In this document: positions 35,147-44,606 of the stretch, one piece after another
How the letters are laid out: the number at the start of each line of letters is the position of its first letter
Position numbering within the stretch: position 1 is the stretch's first letter
Assembly: GCA_025210525.1 (NCBI GenBank)
Contig: JAOARP010000010.1
Span: 62,001-126,000, forward strand
Direction of reading: 5' to 3'
Length of the DNA: 64,000 nt
Origin: Marinisporobacter sp.
GTDB lineage: Bacteria; Bacillota; Clostridia; Peptostreptococcales; Thermotaleaceae
Translations under genes and position numbers: made by a program
Notes under the pieces: model-generated
Seen by the model: only the letters and a program-made list of their open reading frames with translations
Databases searched by the model: none
What the model was told of the DNA's origin: nothing

Positions 35147-36601
35147 TTATTTTTCCCATTTAACAATTAGCTGCCTTGCTGCTCTTGCTTCATCTATTCT
35201 CTTAACAGGTGTATGATGGGGAGCACTCTTCAAAATTTGAGGATTTTCCTCTGCTTCTTTTGAAATTTTTATCATGGTCTCAATAAATGCATCCATCGTC
35301 TCAAGACTTTCTGTTTCCGTCGGTTCAATCATCAATGCTTCATGTACTATTAATGGAAAATATATAGTAGGTGGATGATATCCATAATCTAATAATCGCT
35401 TAGCTATATCCAAAGTAGAAACTACTGAAAGTTCTTTTCCTAATCCTCCTAAAACAAATTCATGCTTGCAAATCTGATCAATTGGCAAATAATAATGTTC
35501 TTTTAGTCTGTTCATCATATAATTTGCATTTAGTACTGCTATCTCACTTACTTCCTTAATCCCTTCTGCTCCCATTGCAAGAATATAAGCGTATGCACGA
35601 AGCATAATTCCATAATTTCCATAAAACCCTTTGATTTTACCAATTGTATAGGGTCGATCATAATTTAATAAATATTGATCATCTTTTTTATCAATCACAG
35701 GTACAGGTAAGAACTTAGCAAGGTGCTCCTTTACACCTACAGGTCCACTTCCAGGTCCACCTCCACCATGTGGTGTTGAAAAAGTTTTATGCAAATTGTA
35801 ATGCATTACATCAAACCCCATATCTCCAGGTCTTACTTTTCCCATGATAGCATTCATATTTGCTCCATCATAATATAAAAGACCACCTACTTCATGTACA
35901 AGATCTGCAATTAATTTTATATTTTTTTCAAAAAGACCTAATGTACTTGGATTTGTTAACATTAACCCTGCTATTTCATCATTTAAAACATCTTTTAATG
36001 CATCTATATCTACTGCGCCTTCTTTATCTGATTGAATTTCAATAATTTCAAATCCAACAATAGCTGCTGTTGCTGGGTTTGTACCATGAGCAGAATCAGG
36101 TACAATAATTTTATTTCTTTTTATATCATTTCTACTCTCATGATAGGCTTTTATAAGCATAAGCCCTGTGAGTTCTCCATGTGCTCCTGCTGCAGGCTGT
36201 AGTGTTGTTTGATCCATTCCAGATATTTCTGATAACATATTCCCTAATGTATACATCATTTCAAGAGAGCCTTGTACAGTTTCTTCAGGTTGATATGGAT
36301 GTATATCCTTAAGACCTTTAATAGCTGCTACATCCTCATTGATTTTAGGATTGTACTTCATTGTACAAGAACCTAAAGGATAAAAACCTGTATCTACACC
36401 ATAATTTAAATTAGATAAATTCGTAAAATGTCTAATAACATCAACTTCACTTACCTCAGGTAAGTCTACTTCTTTTTCCCTTAAAAACTCACTAGAAATC
36501 CATTTATCAATTTTCTCATTACATAGATCACATTTTGGAAGAGAATACGCCGTTCTTCCTTCTTTGGAAATTTCAAAAATTAATTGATCATAATTTTTCA
36601 T
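35147..36601 (-). CDS. gcvPB: Glycine dehydrogenase (decarboxylating), subunit 2
   Basis: A 484-residue P-protein beta chain. It includes [35 protein letters not shown] and the PLP lysine in [23 protein letters not shown]. With subunit 1 it decarboxylates glycine and loads the aminomethyl group onto GcvH. Its start overlaps the gcvPA stop by 4 bases (ATGA), a sign of tight translational coupling. Confidence 0.97.
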   Translation of the reverse strand: MKNYDQLIFEISKEGRTAYSLPKCDLCNEKIDKWISSEFLREKEVDLPEVSEVDVIRHFTNLSNLNYGVDTGFYPLGSCTMKYNPKINEDVAAIKGLKDIHPYQPEETVQGSLEMMYTLGNMLSEISGMDQTTLQPAAGAHGELTGLMLIKAYHESRNDIKRNKIIVPDSAHGTNPATAAIVGFEIIEIQSDKEGAVDIDALKDVLNDEIAGLMLTNPSTLGLFEKNIKLIADLVHEVGGLLYYDGANMNAIMGKVRPGDMGFDVMHYNLHKTFSTPHGGGGPGSGPVGVKEHLAKFLPVPVIDKKDDQYLLNYDRPYTIGKIKGFYGNYGIMLRAYAYILAMGAEGIKEVSEIAVLNANYMMNRLKEHYYLPIDQICKHEFVLGGLGKELSVVSTLDIAKRLLDYGYHPPTIYFPLIVHEALMIEPTETESLETMDAFIETMIKISKEAEENPQILKSAPHHTPVKRIDEARAARQLIVKWEK

Positions 36602-37941
36602 TCAATCACCTCCAAAATACTTGAAAGTTTGTGTATTTCATCCTTCGTTCTTTTCTCTGTTACAGCAAATAATAAACCATTATTAAATTCTAGATAGTCC
36701 CTACTAATTTCATATCCTCCAATAATTCCATGATCTAATAGCTGCTTATTCACCTTATTACTATTTATATCACTGGTTACTGCAAATTCTTTAAAAAACG
36801 GTTGATTAAACATCAGTTTAAATTTCCCATTTTTTGTTATTTGCTCTAATGCATAATGAGATTTCTGAACACATCTCTTAGCTACTTCTTGCAGTCCTTT
36901 TTTACCCATTGATGCTAAATAAATAGTTGCCATAAGAGCATTTAATCCTTGATTCGAACAAATATTAGAAGTTGCTTTAAACCTTCTAATGTGTTGTTCT
37001 CTTGCTTGTAGTGTTAATACAAAAGCTCTTTTTCCATCTTGATCAATAGATTGTCCTACAATTCTTCCGGGCATTTTTCTTGCTAGTTTGGATTTTGTCG
37101 CCATAAATCCTAAATAAGGTCCTCCAAAATTTAATCCATTTCCTAAAGATTGTCCTTCTCCTACAGCTATATCTGCTCCTAAATCTCCTGGACTTTTTAA
37201 TATTCCTAAAGAAATAGGATCTACATAGGTAATCAATATTCCTTTATTAGCATGAATTATTTTTTCTACTTCTGTTAATTCTTCTATAATTCCAAAGAAA
37301 TTAGGAGTTTGAATGATCACACCTGCTGTATTTTTATCTACCTGATCTTTTAATTTTTCTATATCCGTTACCCCATCATTCATATCTATTTCCACTACTT
37401 CAATACCTCTAAATTTCATATAGGTTTGTATGACTTTTCTAATTTCTGGATGAACCGTCTTCGAAATCACAATAGACTTTCTTCTTGTACTTGTACAAGC
37501 CATCATTCCTGCTTCTACACAAGCTGTTGGTCCATCATACATAGAAGCATTAGATACATCCATTCCCGTAAGATTGGCTATCATAGTTTGATATTCAAAT
37601 ATAGCACGAAGTGTTCCTTGACTAATTTCAGGTTGATACGGTGTATATGATGTGAAAAATTCAGATCGACCAGCAAGATGCTTAACAATAGAAGGAATAT
37701 AATGATCATAAGCACCTGCTCCTAAGAAAGTAACTAGTTCATCTGTATTTTTATTTTTATTTGCAAGTCTATTCATGTAATCTATAACTTCATATTCTGA
37801 TAAACCTTCATCTAAATTAAGCTCTCTATTTAAACGAAGTTCTTTGGGTATATCTTTAAATAACTCCTCCATAGACTCAACTCCCATGCTATGGAGCATC
37901 CATTTTTTATCTGCTTCTGTATTGGGTATATATCTATGCAT
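36598..37941 (-). CDS. gcvPA: Glycine dehydrogenase (decarboxylating), subunit 1
   Basis: A 447-residue P-protein alpha chain, with [47 protein letters not shown] and [13 protein letters not shown]. The split P-protein is the form found in Firmicutes. Two ATGs (37947, 37941) lie beside AAGGAGG; the second has correct spacing. It is in the order gcvT-gcvH-gcvPA-gcvPB. Confidence 0.97.
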   Translation of the reverse strand: MHRYIPNTEADKKWMLHSMGVESMEELFKDIPKELRLNRELNLDEGLSEYEVIDYMNRLANKNKNTDELVTFLGAGAYDHYIPSIVKHLAGRSEFFTSYTPYQPEISQGTLRAIFEYQTMIANLTGMDVSNASMYDGPTACVEAGMMACTSTRRKSIVISKTVHPEIRKVIQTYMKFRGIEVVEIDMNDGVTDIEKLKDQVDKNTAGVIIQTPNFFGIIEELTEVEKIIHANKGILITYVDPISLGILKSPGDLGADIAVGEGQSLGNGLNFGGPYLGFMATKSKLARKMPGRIVGQSIDQDGKRAFVLTLQAREQHIRRFKATSNICSNQGLNALMATIYLASMGKKGLQEVAKRCVQKSHYALEQITKNGKFKLMFNQPFFKEFAVTSDINSNKVNKQLLDHGIIGGYEISRDYLEFNNGLLFAVTEKRTKDEIHKLSSILEVIE

Positions 37942-37976
37942 ATTCATCCTCCTTACTTTACAAATTTCTTCTTTCC

Positions 37977-38363
37977 TTAATGACTTTCACTTTTACAAAA
38001 ATCTTCATATTCCTTATCATTCATCAAATCTTCAATTTCAGATATATTCCCTATCTCTATTGCTAAAATCCAATTTTCATAAGGATTTTCATTAAGAAGT
38101 TGAGGAGAACTATCTAATTCTTCATTAATTTCTATCACTTTTCCAGAAACAGGCATATACGAGTCAGAAGCAGCTTTAACAGATTCTATTACACCAAAAG
38201 CATCCCCTATACTTAATTCATCCTCTACCTCTGGCATCTCTACATAAACAATTTCCCCTAACGCATGTTGTGCATAATCTGTAATCCCAATATAAGCTTT
38301 ATTTCCTTCTACCTTTATCCACTCATGATCCTTTGAATAATACAAACCTTGTACAATTTTCAC
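37977..38363 (-). CDS. gcvH: Glycine cleavage H protein
   Basis: A 128-residue lipoyl-carrier protein with [15 protein letters not shown] at the start and the lipoylation site [19 protein letters not shown] (Lys). It shuttles the aminomethyl group between P and T proteins. GTG at 38363 has AGGAGG eight bases upstream. The longer frame to 38393 lacks a ribosome site. lipB and lipA downstream supply its cofactor. Confidence 0.95.
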   Translation of the reverse strand: MKIVQGLYYSKDHEWIKVEGNKAYIGITDYAQHALGEIVYVEMPEVEDELSIGDAFGVIESVKAASDSYMPVSGKVIEINEELDSSPQLLNENPYENWILAIEIGNISEIEDLMNDKEYEDFCKSESH

Positions 38364-38465
38364 TCTTAATTCCTCCTCTTTTCTATTAATCATATTTTAA
38401 GTTTTATTGACATATTTCATTCACATAAATACTTGTAATATCTAAAAAGCCTAATTTCTTTTTGC

Positions 38466-39572
38466 CTATTTTTTATAATTTTTATTATAAAATTTTTTGC
38501 TGATCACTTTTGCCTTTGCAATTTTCTTTCTTATTTTTATCTCAATAGGTGTATCTAATTTAGAATAATCTATATCTACCATTGCTAATCCAATATTTTT
38601 CTTTACCGTTGGTGATGCATATCCAGTAGTTACAAAACCAATTTTTTTACCTGCTGCTAATACATCATATCCATGTCTTGGAATTCCTTTTTCTATCATT
38701 TCAAATCCAACAATCTTTCTTTTTAATCCTTCAGATTTTTGCTTAGACAAAGCTTCTTTCCCAATAAAATTTGATTTATTTAATTTTACAAAGAAACCTA
38801 AACCCGCTTCTAATGGTGTAATATCTTTAGAAAGTTCATTTCCATAAAGAGGGAGTGCTGCCTCAAATCTCAAAGTATCTCTAGCCCCTAATCCAGCAGG
38901 TTTTAGCCCTTCTTCTTTTCCAGCTTCCATCAATGCATCCCAAACTTTTTTAGCATTTTCATGAGATAAATAAATTTCAAATCCATCTTCTCCTGTATAC
39001 CCTGTTCTTGATACTAAACTACTAACTCCAGCCACTAGAACATCTCTTTTACAATAAAAGAATTTAAGCTCTGAAAGATCTGTATCTATTATTTTTTGTA
39101 ATATTTTCTGTGCATTCGGTCCTTGAATAGCCATTTCAGATACACTATCTGAAATATTATTTAATTGGACATCCAAGGTTCCAATATTTTCTTTCATCCA
39201 TTGAAAATCCTTTTCTATATTACTCGCATTAATCACAAGGTAAAAATGGTCTTTGTTAAATTTATAAACTAACAAGTCATCTACAATGCCTCCATGAGGA
39301 TAACACATGAAAGTATATAAAATTTGCCCATCTTCAAGAACAGAAACATCATTCGTAACTAAATTTTGTACAAAATCAAAAGCTTCATTTCCTATAATAT
39401 CTACTTCTCCCATATGAGATACATCAAACAATCCTGCAAAATTTCTTACAGCTTCATGTTCTGCTATAATACCTTCATACTGCACAGGCAATGCCCATCC
39501 TGCAAAATCAATAATTTTCCCACCTTCTTTTTCATGTCTTTCAAATAAAGATGTTTTTTTGATTTGATTCAT
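38466..39572 (-). CDS. gcvT: Aminomethyltransferase (glycine cleavage T protein)
   Basis: A 368-residue T protein, with FAGWALPVQYEGI, GLFDVSHMGEVDI, LVTNDVSVL, SRTGYTGEDGFEIYL and GARDTLRFEAALPLYGNEL. It transfers the one-carbon unit to THF and releases ammonia. It is first in the cluster, behind a tandem glycine riboswitch; AAAGGAGGAG precedes the ATG. No lipoamide dehydrogenase (L protein) gene is present in the cluster, so it must be elsewhere. Confidence 0.97.
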   Translation of the reverse strand: MNQIKKTSLFERHEKEGGKIIDFAGWALPVQYEGIIAEHEAVRNFAGLFDVSHMGEVDIIGNEAFDFVQNLVTNDVSVLEDGQILYTFMCYPHGGIVDDLLVYKFNKDHFYLVINASNIEKDFQWMKENIGTLDVQLNNISDSVSEMAIQGPNAQKILQKIIDTDLSELKFFYCKRDVLVAGVSSLVSRTGYTGEDGFEIYLSHENAKKVWDALMEAGKEEGLKPAGLGARDTLRFEAALPLYGNELSKDITPLEAGLGFFVKLNKSNFIGKEALSKQKSEGLKRKIVGFEMIEKGIPRHGYDVLAAGKKIGFVTTGYASPTVKKNIGLAMVDIDYSKLDTPIEIKIRKKIAKAKVISKKFYNKNYKK

Positions 39573-39694
39573 GCCTTTCTCCTCCTTTACATTTTTTAAT
39601 TCTAAAATATTATTATTTTCCTAAAAAAAACATTTCATTCTTCAGCTTGCATAAATAAAAGGAATATAATAGCATCACAAATAAAAGTGCTATC

Positions 39695-39885
39695 ATACTC
39701 CTCTGTTCTTTAACCTGAGAGCTTCTACATAAAAAATATGTATTTCCCCTTCGGTGCCGATTTTCGGACTCTTCAGAGTTCCATCCAATAACGATCCTTT
39801 TGCCTGAAAGTTTCTATAAAAAGTTAGCGCTTTTTATATTGCTTCTTCGGCTATCTTATCTAAGATATCTCTCGTTACTATCATT
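39695..39885 (-). ncRNA. Tandem glycine riboswitch (gcvT element)
   Basis: On the minus strand two aptamers are visible. The first has ACGAGAG, then GCCGAAGAAGC, CTTTCAGGCAAAAGGATCG. The linker GGATGGAACTCTGAAGAG leads to the second with CACCGAAGGGG, CTCTCAGGTTAAAGAACAGAGG. A stem (GATAGCAC with GTGATGCTAT, two-base bulge) follows at about 39670-39694 as the expression platform. Glycine binding usually turns the gcv operon on. Confidence 0.95.
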
Positions 39886-40035
39886 TGGTTACATTTTTCA
39901 TTTTTATTTCAGCTTTTTTTCTATTCTACGACTTTATAATAATATAATTTTCTGAATATTTCAACATTAGATATTTTTTTAACATTTTTCCATGTGATTT
40001 TTTTCAAACTATTCTTTATGATCCTTTAAAAAAAA

Positions 40036-40112
40036 ATACATATGACATAAATTCTTAGTTTTTTAAAGTAAAAATCACTTTATAAAAAACATTAGAATTA
40101 TGTCATATGTAT
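40036..40112. repeat. Long imperfect inverted repeat (about 35-bp arms)
   Basis: ATACATATGACATAA at one end and its complement at the other; the arms stay nearly complementary almost to a loop of about 7. On the minus strand the stem is followed by a run of T residues. It may serve as an oversized terminator for the MFS gene, or be a small mobile palindrome. Confidence 0.8.
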
Positions 40113-40193
40113 TTATTGATTAGTTGCAAATTAAATCCGTTTTTATAACAATTTCAAAATAACTTTATATGCGCCCTAATTATATATGCCCAT

Positions 40194-41375
40194 TTAATCT
40201 TTTAAATATATCCTTTCTCTTACTTTGTTTTTTCTAAAATACATAGATATCATAAAAAAAAGTGTTACTGCCATACTAAGATATATACCTATATTATACA
40301 TATTCACAAGTCCGAAATGTTCTATAGCCCATCCGCCACCATAATTTCCAACAATTCCACTTCCTCCTATAAATACAGCTGATCCAAAGGTTTGAGCTGT
40401 AGACTTCAATTCTTCTGGTGCTAAAGAATAAATATAGTATACTGATCCTGTTAAAAATAATGCAAAAGAAAGTCCTTGAAGAGCTTGAATCAATATAACA
40501 TGAATAGGTGAAGATGCTATAGCAAAAAGAAATTGCCTCAAAATGAAAAATATAGCTGAAAATAATATAATATATATAGGTTTTATTTTATCAATCAATC
40601 GATTTGAAAGAATAAATAATGGCACTTCACTAAGAGCCATAACAGATAAAGCAATCCCTAAATGTGCTTTATTTCCTCCAACCGCATCCATTAATCTTGG
40701 TAAAAATGTATAGGCAGCTTTATATGGAATAAAGATTCCTACAGCAAATATTAAAAAAACAATATAATCATAATTTTTTAACAGCTTGCTAATCTTTAAT
40801 TTTTTTACTTTGTTACCATGAATAGAAGAATTTTCACCAACCCTTGTACATAAAAATATTGTAATAATTCCAAATAACGCATAACAAATAAATAAAATTC
40901 CTATACCATTCATTTCTATTAGTTGACCAAAAATATAGACCATTACTGCATATCCTACAGAACCCCATAAGCGAATATTTCCATAAGATGTATTTTTTTC
41001 TTTTTGAATACTCATGATTACCCAACTATCTAAAAGAGGTGCCAACGCACTTTCAAAAAAAGTAATAATCCCAAATACAATCCCTAATAAAAGAGCCCCT
41101 TCATAAAAAGAAAGCGAACTAATTAAAATCACTGCTACACATAAAAGAATCATGAAAACCTTTTTTATAGATTGAGTTTTATCACTAACCATGCCCCAAA
41201 AAGGTTGTCCAAAAACAGATATAAATGAATTAATTGCTAATATCATTCCTATTTGTATATTATCAAGTCCTTTACTATCAAGGAAAACTGTTAAATATGG
41301 ATAATAAGCCGCAAAAGTCCCCCAAAAAAAGAATTCTACTATGGAAAATCTTATAGTTTTTGAATTAGTCTTCAT
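40194..41375 (-). CDS. MFS transporter (LacY/nucleoside-permease-like subgroup)
   Basis: A 393-residue protein with 12 predicted helices and the MFS loop GQPFWGMVSDKTQSIKK between helices 2 and 3. The N-terminal EFFFWGTFAAYYPYLTVFLDSKG matches the MFS_1-like/HcaT-type group. The substrate cannot be inferred. It is monocistronic, with no enzyme gene adjacent. Confidence 0.85.
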   Translation of the reverse strand: MKTNSKTIRFSIVEFFFWGTFAAYYPYLTVFLDSKGLDNIQIGMILAINSFISVFGQPFWGMVSDKTQSIKKVFMILLCVAVILISSLSFYEGALLLGIVFGIITFFESALAPLLDSWVIMSIQKEKNTSYGNIRLWGSVGYAVMVYIFGQLIEMNGIGILFICYALFGIITIFLCTRVGENSSIHGNKVKKLKISKLLKNYDYIVFLIFAVGIFIPYKAAYTFLPRLMDAVGGNKAHLGIALSVMALSEVPLFILSNRLIDKIKPIYIILFSAIFFILRQFLFAIASSPIHVILIQALQGLSFALFLTGSVYYIYSLAPEELKSTAQTFGSAVFIGGSGIVGNYGGGWAIEHFGLVNMYNIGIYLSMAVTLFFMISMYFRKNKVRERIYLKD

Positions 41376-41460
41376 ATTTTTCTCCTATTTTACAAGATAT
41401 TTACTTAGCCATTATATATTTTGCAAAGTATTTATGCAATATTTATTTTTTCATATATTT

Positions 41461-42219
41461 CTAATCATATGAATAAAATATACGAAAAAATAAAGAAACA
41501 ACTAAAATTCCTATTATTCCACTATTAATCAAAGTAACAATATAAATTCCAATAAATTCAAAATATAATCCTCCTAATATCCAAAACGTTCTATATATAT
41601 TTATGCCTATTGTTATACAAAAAATAGATAAATAGTAAATCAATTTTGTTCTTGCTGGAATATGATAAACTTTTCTTTTATATGGATCTCTATTCTTATA
41701 AAGGTATATGAATATAATCACAAATCCGATCAACGTACTTCCGTGCTGAAAAAATTTATAAACAGGTATTTGATAACCTATAAAATGAATATATTTTGTT
41801 AATAAAGGTATTCTTTTAACAAATATTCCTCCATTATGGGTAAAACCATCCCACAATACATGAGAAAACATCCCTATGATTGCTGAATACACAAAAACAA
41901 AAAAATCTCTTATAGATTTTATAGCCCATCTACAAGTAGTCATATGGTAAAACCAACTATCTATAGGTTTTGGCATATTTAAAAGAAAAGGCTTCTTTAC
42001 AATATAATGAAATAAATAAGCAATAACTAGGCATAAGGGGAGATTTAAGTAAAAAAATCCTCCTATCGTATGACCTATCGTTCCCATAGGCTTAAATCTT
42101 AAAAAATATTCAAAATCTGGTGCCATACTTCCAAGAATCAAAGCTGTAAAGTCAACATATTTATCAAACTCTTTTTTTATAGGAATAACGATTGCTGGAT
42201 GTGCGAATGTAAAAGGCAT
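41461..42219 (-). CDS. DUF4184 family membrane protein
   Basis: A 252-residue protein, opening MPFTFAHPAIVIPI and then LGSMAPDFEYFLRF. The conserved His/Asp residues (HP, PDFE, later HVLWDGFTHNGG) recall metal-dependent membrane hydrolases of the phospholipase-C-like group. It has about five membrane segments. The function is unknown. AAGGAAG precedes the ATG. Confidence 0.82.
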   Translation of the reverse strand: MPFTFAHPAIVIPIKKEFDKYVDFTALILGSMAPDFEYFLRFKPMGTIGHTIGGFFYLNLPLCLVIAYLFHYIVKKPFLLNMPKPIDSWFYHMTTCRWAIKSIRDFFVFVYSAIIGMFSHVLWDGFTHNGGIFVKRIPLLTKYIHFIGYQIPVYKFFQHGSTLIGFVIIFIYLYKNRDPYKRKVYHIPARTKLIYYLSIFCITIGINIYRTFWILGGLYFEFIGIYIVTLINSGIIGILVVSLFFRIFYSYD

Positions 42220-42248
42220 TCTATCTAACTTCCTTTCATTTTATATAT

Positions 42249-42275
42249 ATAAAAACCGCTGATTTCCAGCGGTTC
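42249..42275 (-). terminator. Terminator of the parA-parB operon
   Basis: On the minus strand, AACCGCTGG-AAAT-CAGCGGTT-like stem followed by T residues. It lies 34 bases downstream of the parB stop codon. Confidence 0.85.
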
Positions 42276-42292
42276 TTTCATATCTTTTTTAA

Positions 42293-42308
42293 AGTTTCAC
42301 GTGAAACT
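42293..42308. promoter_or_regulatory. parS centromere site
   Basis: AGTTTCACGTGAAACT, a perfect palindrome matching the parS core GTTTCACGTGAAAC. It extends symmetrically to 42291-42310. It sits at the end of parB. Confidence 0.93.
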
Positions 42309-43178
42309 TTAATTTCCTTGCAATAATTCTACTAATCTTTCTAACTCTTCATCACTATAGTACTCTATCTCTATTTTACCTTTTTTCTTGCCTTTTACAA
42401 TATTTACTTTTGTTCCTAACCTCGTTTTTAAAGTATCTTCTATAAATATTAATGTATGATCTTTTTCTTTATTTCTTTTTTGTTTTTCTTCTTTATTTTC
42501 TATAATTTTTGCAACTAAGCCTTCTGTTTCTCTAACAGATAGATTATTTTCAATGATTTTTTCACCTATTTGTTTTTGAGTTTTTGGGTCTTCAATTCTT
42601 AACAAAGCTCTAGCATGTCCATTTGATAATAAATTTTTTATAACCATATCTCTAACTTCTTCTGTAAGGTTAAGAAGTCTTACTATATTAGCAATATAAG
42701 GTCTGCTTTTTCCAATACTTGATGATATTTGTTCTTGTGTTAGTTTATAAGCTTCTATTAAAGTTTTATATGCTAAAGCTTCCTCTATAGGATTTAAATC
42801 TTCTCTTTGTAAATTTTCAATGAGTGCAATTTCCATACGCCCTTTTTCATCTATATCTTTTATGATACATGGTATTTCCTTAAGTCCGGCTTGTCTACAA
42901 GCTTTCCATCTTCTTTCTCCCGCTATAATCTCATATCCTTCTTCAATAGTTCTCACTACAATAGGCTGCAAAACACCATGATTTTTAATAGACTCTGCTA
43001 ATGTATCTAGCTTATCTTGATTAAAATTTTTTCTTGGCTGATTTCTATTTGGTTTAATTTGATTGATATTAACTTTATCAATCTCTCCTTTAGGTGCTTT
43101 CTTTTTTTCTGTATCTGTATTTCTTTCAGGAATAAGAGCACTAAGACCTTTTCCCAAACCACTTCGTTTTTTTACCAA
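42309..43178 (-). CDS. parB: Chromosome-partitioning protein ParB (Spo0J)
   Basis: A 289-residue protein. It shows the N-terminal ParA-stimulating tail (RSGLGKGLSALIP), the CTPase motifs (GERRWKACRQAG and ENLQREDLNPIEEA), the parS-reading helix-turn-helix (LTQEQISSSIGKSRPYIANIVRLL) and a dimerisation end. It loads at parS as a CTP-dependent clamp. TTG at 43178 follows the parA stop directly. Confidence 0.96.
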   Translation of the reverse strand: MVKKRSGLGKGLSALIPERNTDTEKKKAPKGEIDKVNINQIKPNRNQPRKNFNQDKLDTLAESIKNHGVLQPIVVRTIEEGYEIIAGERRWKACRQAGLKEIPCIIKDIDEKGRMEIALIENLQREDLNPIEEALAYKTLIEAYKLTQEQISSSIGKSRPYIANIVRLLNLTEEVRDMVIKNLLSNGHARALLRIEDPKTQKQIGEKIIENNLSVRETEGLVAKIIENKEEKQKRNKEKDHTLIFIEDTLKTRLGTKVNIVKGKKKGKIEIEYYSDEELERLVELLQGN

Positions 43179-43964
43179 TTATATCACATCCTCATCTATA
43201 TCTTCTTCTAGGTATAAAAATTCATCTGCAAATTCAGAATATGCTTCTGCTCCTTTAGATTTTGGGTCATATTCAATAATAGATAAACCATAACTAGGAG
43301 CTTCTGCTAATCGAACATTTCTAGGTATTAGTGTCGTATATACTTTTCCTCTAAAATATTTTTTTACTTCATCAACTACTTGTATAGAAAGATTCGTTCT
43401 TCCATCGAACATACTAAGAACTACTCCTTGAACCTCTAAATTTGGATTTAAACTTTCTCGTACAAGCTTAATGGTATTCATCAATTGACTTACCCCTTCT
43501 AATGCATAATATTCACATTGAATAGGAATCATCACACTATCTACAGCAGTTAATGAATTAATTGTTAAAAGTCCTAATGATGGGGGACAATCTATAAAAA
43601 CATAATCATATTCATTTTTCACTTGCTCTATTGCTTTTTTTAATCTTTTTTCTCTATCTTCCATTCCTGTCATCTCAATTTCAGCACCTGCTAACTGCAT
43701 GCTTGAAGGGATAATAGAAAGATTATCTCGATTTCCATGAATAATACATTCATGAACATCCATATTATCTATGAGGAGGTCATACATGGTACATGATACA
43801 CTATCTTTATCTATTCCAAAACCGCTAGTGGTATTTCCCTGTGGATCAATATCAACAACCAATATTTTCTTTCCTTTTGCAGCTAAACAAGCACTTAAAT
43901 TCACATTCGTAGTTGTCTTGCCTACACCACCTTTTTGATTAAAAATGGCAATTACCTTTCCCAC
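43179..43964 (-). CDS. parA: Chromosome-partitioning ATPase ParA (Soj)
   Basis: About 261 residues. It has the deviant Walker A KGGVGKTTTNVNLSA, DIDPQGNTTSGFG, the Walker B segment FIDCPPSLGLLT and EYYALEGVSQL. It forms the DNA-bound gradient that segregates ParB-parS and tunes DnaA. GTG at 43964 opens GKVIAIFNQKGG at the true family start; the 32 codons before it belong to no known domain. parB follows immediately. Confidence 0.95.
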   Translation of the reverse strand: MGKVIAIFNQKGGVGKTTTNVNLSACLAAKGKKILVVDIDPQGNTTSGFGIDKDSVSCTMYDLLIDNMDVHECIIHGNRDNLSIIPSSMQLAGAEIEMTGMEDREKRLKKAIEQVKNEYDYVFIDCPPSLGLLTINSLTAVDSVMIPIQCEYYALEGVSQLMNTIKLVRESLNPNLEVQGVVLSMFDGRTNLSIQVVDEVKKYFRGKVYTTLIPRNVRLAEAPSYGLSIIEYDPKSKGAEAYSEFADEFLYLEEDIDEDVI

Positions 43965-44170
43965 CCGAATCACCTCACAAGTTTTATAATATCTATAGAT
44001 TTCGTTATACAAGTTATGATTCCTTCTCAAAATACTTATATTACAAAAATAATATATCAAAACACAAAAAAATTTCCTTTTATAAGAGACTATGTTTATA
44101 GGTTATAAATAGAAACAACCTTACATATAATTTATTATCATATACCCGTTTTATAGGAGGTCAAAATTGC

Positions 44171-44440
44171 ATGTTAAGAATTATTATTACTTCCTTCTGG
44201 ATTGTATTTATTGCTGAATTAGGAGATAAAACACAACTTCAAACAATGCTATTAGCTACTCAGTCTAAATCCATATTAGGTGTTTTTATTGGTGCAGCTT
44301 GTGCTTTAGTATTAAGTTGTTTACTAGGTGTGTTGGTTGGATCATACATCACTAAGTTGATCCCCCCTAATTATTTACGAATCGTTGCAGGTTTTGTTTT
44401 TATTATCTTTGGCATATTAACCGTATTTGGCAAAATATGA
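44171..44440 (+). CDS. Single-repeat TMEM165/GDT1-family cation transporter
   Basis: An 89-residue membrane protein carrying one copy of the family signature (ELGDKTQLQTMLLAT) with three helices. Two-repeat proteins of about 190 residues are usual. A one-repeat protein should act as a dimer. The family transports Mn2+/Ca2+. AGGAGGTCAAAA precedes ATG. It is a plus-strand orphan between parA and noc. Confidence 0.87.
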   Translation: MLRIIITSFWIVFIAELGDKTQLQTMLLATQSKSILGVFIGAACALVLSCLLGVLVGSYITKLIPPNYLRIVAGFVFIIFGILTVFGKI

Positions 44441-44572
44441 AAAATTCACATTATACTATTCGCTATGCTCATATTGCAAACGAATTTGATCTGGCCCAAA
44501 GTAATCTATCATTTGACTCTTTGGTCAAAAGTTATACACAAATTCAATTAGTTTATAGCTGCGTATAAACTG

Positions 44573-44606
44573 AAAAAGTCGTAGGACTGGTGCCCTGCGA
44601 CTTTTA
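44573..44606 (-). terminator. Terminator at the noc gene end
   Basis: AAAAGTCGYAGG arms around a seven-base loop; the stem overlaps the noc stop codon. It is T-rich on both strands, so it may act bidirectionally. Confidence 0.8.
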
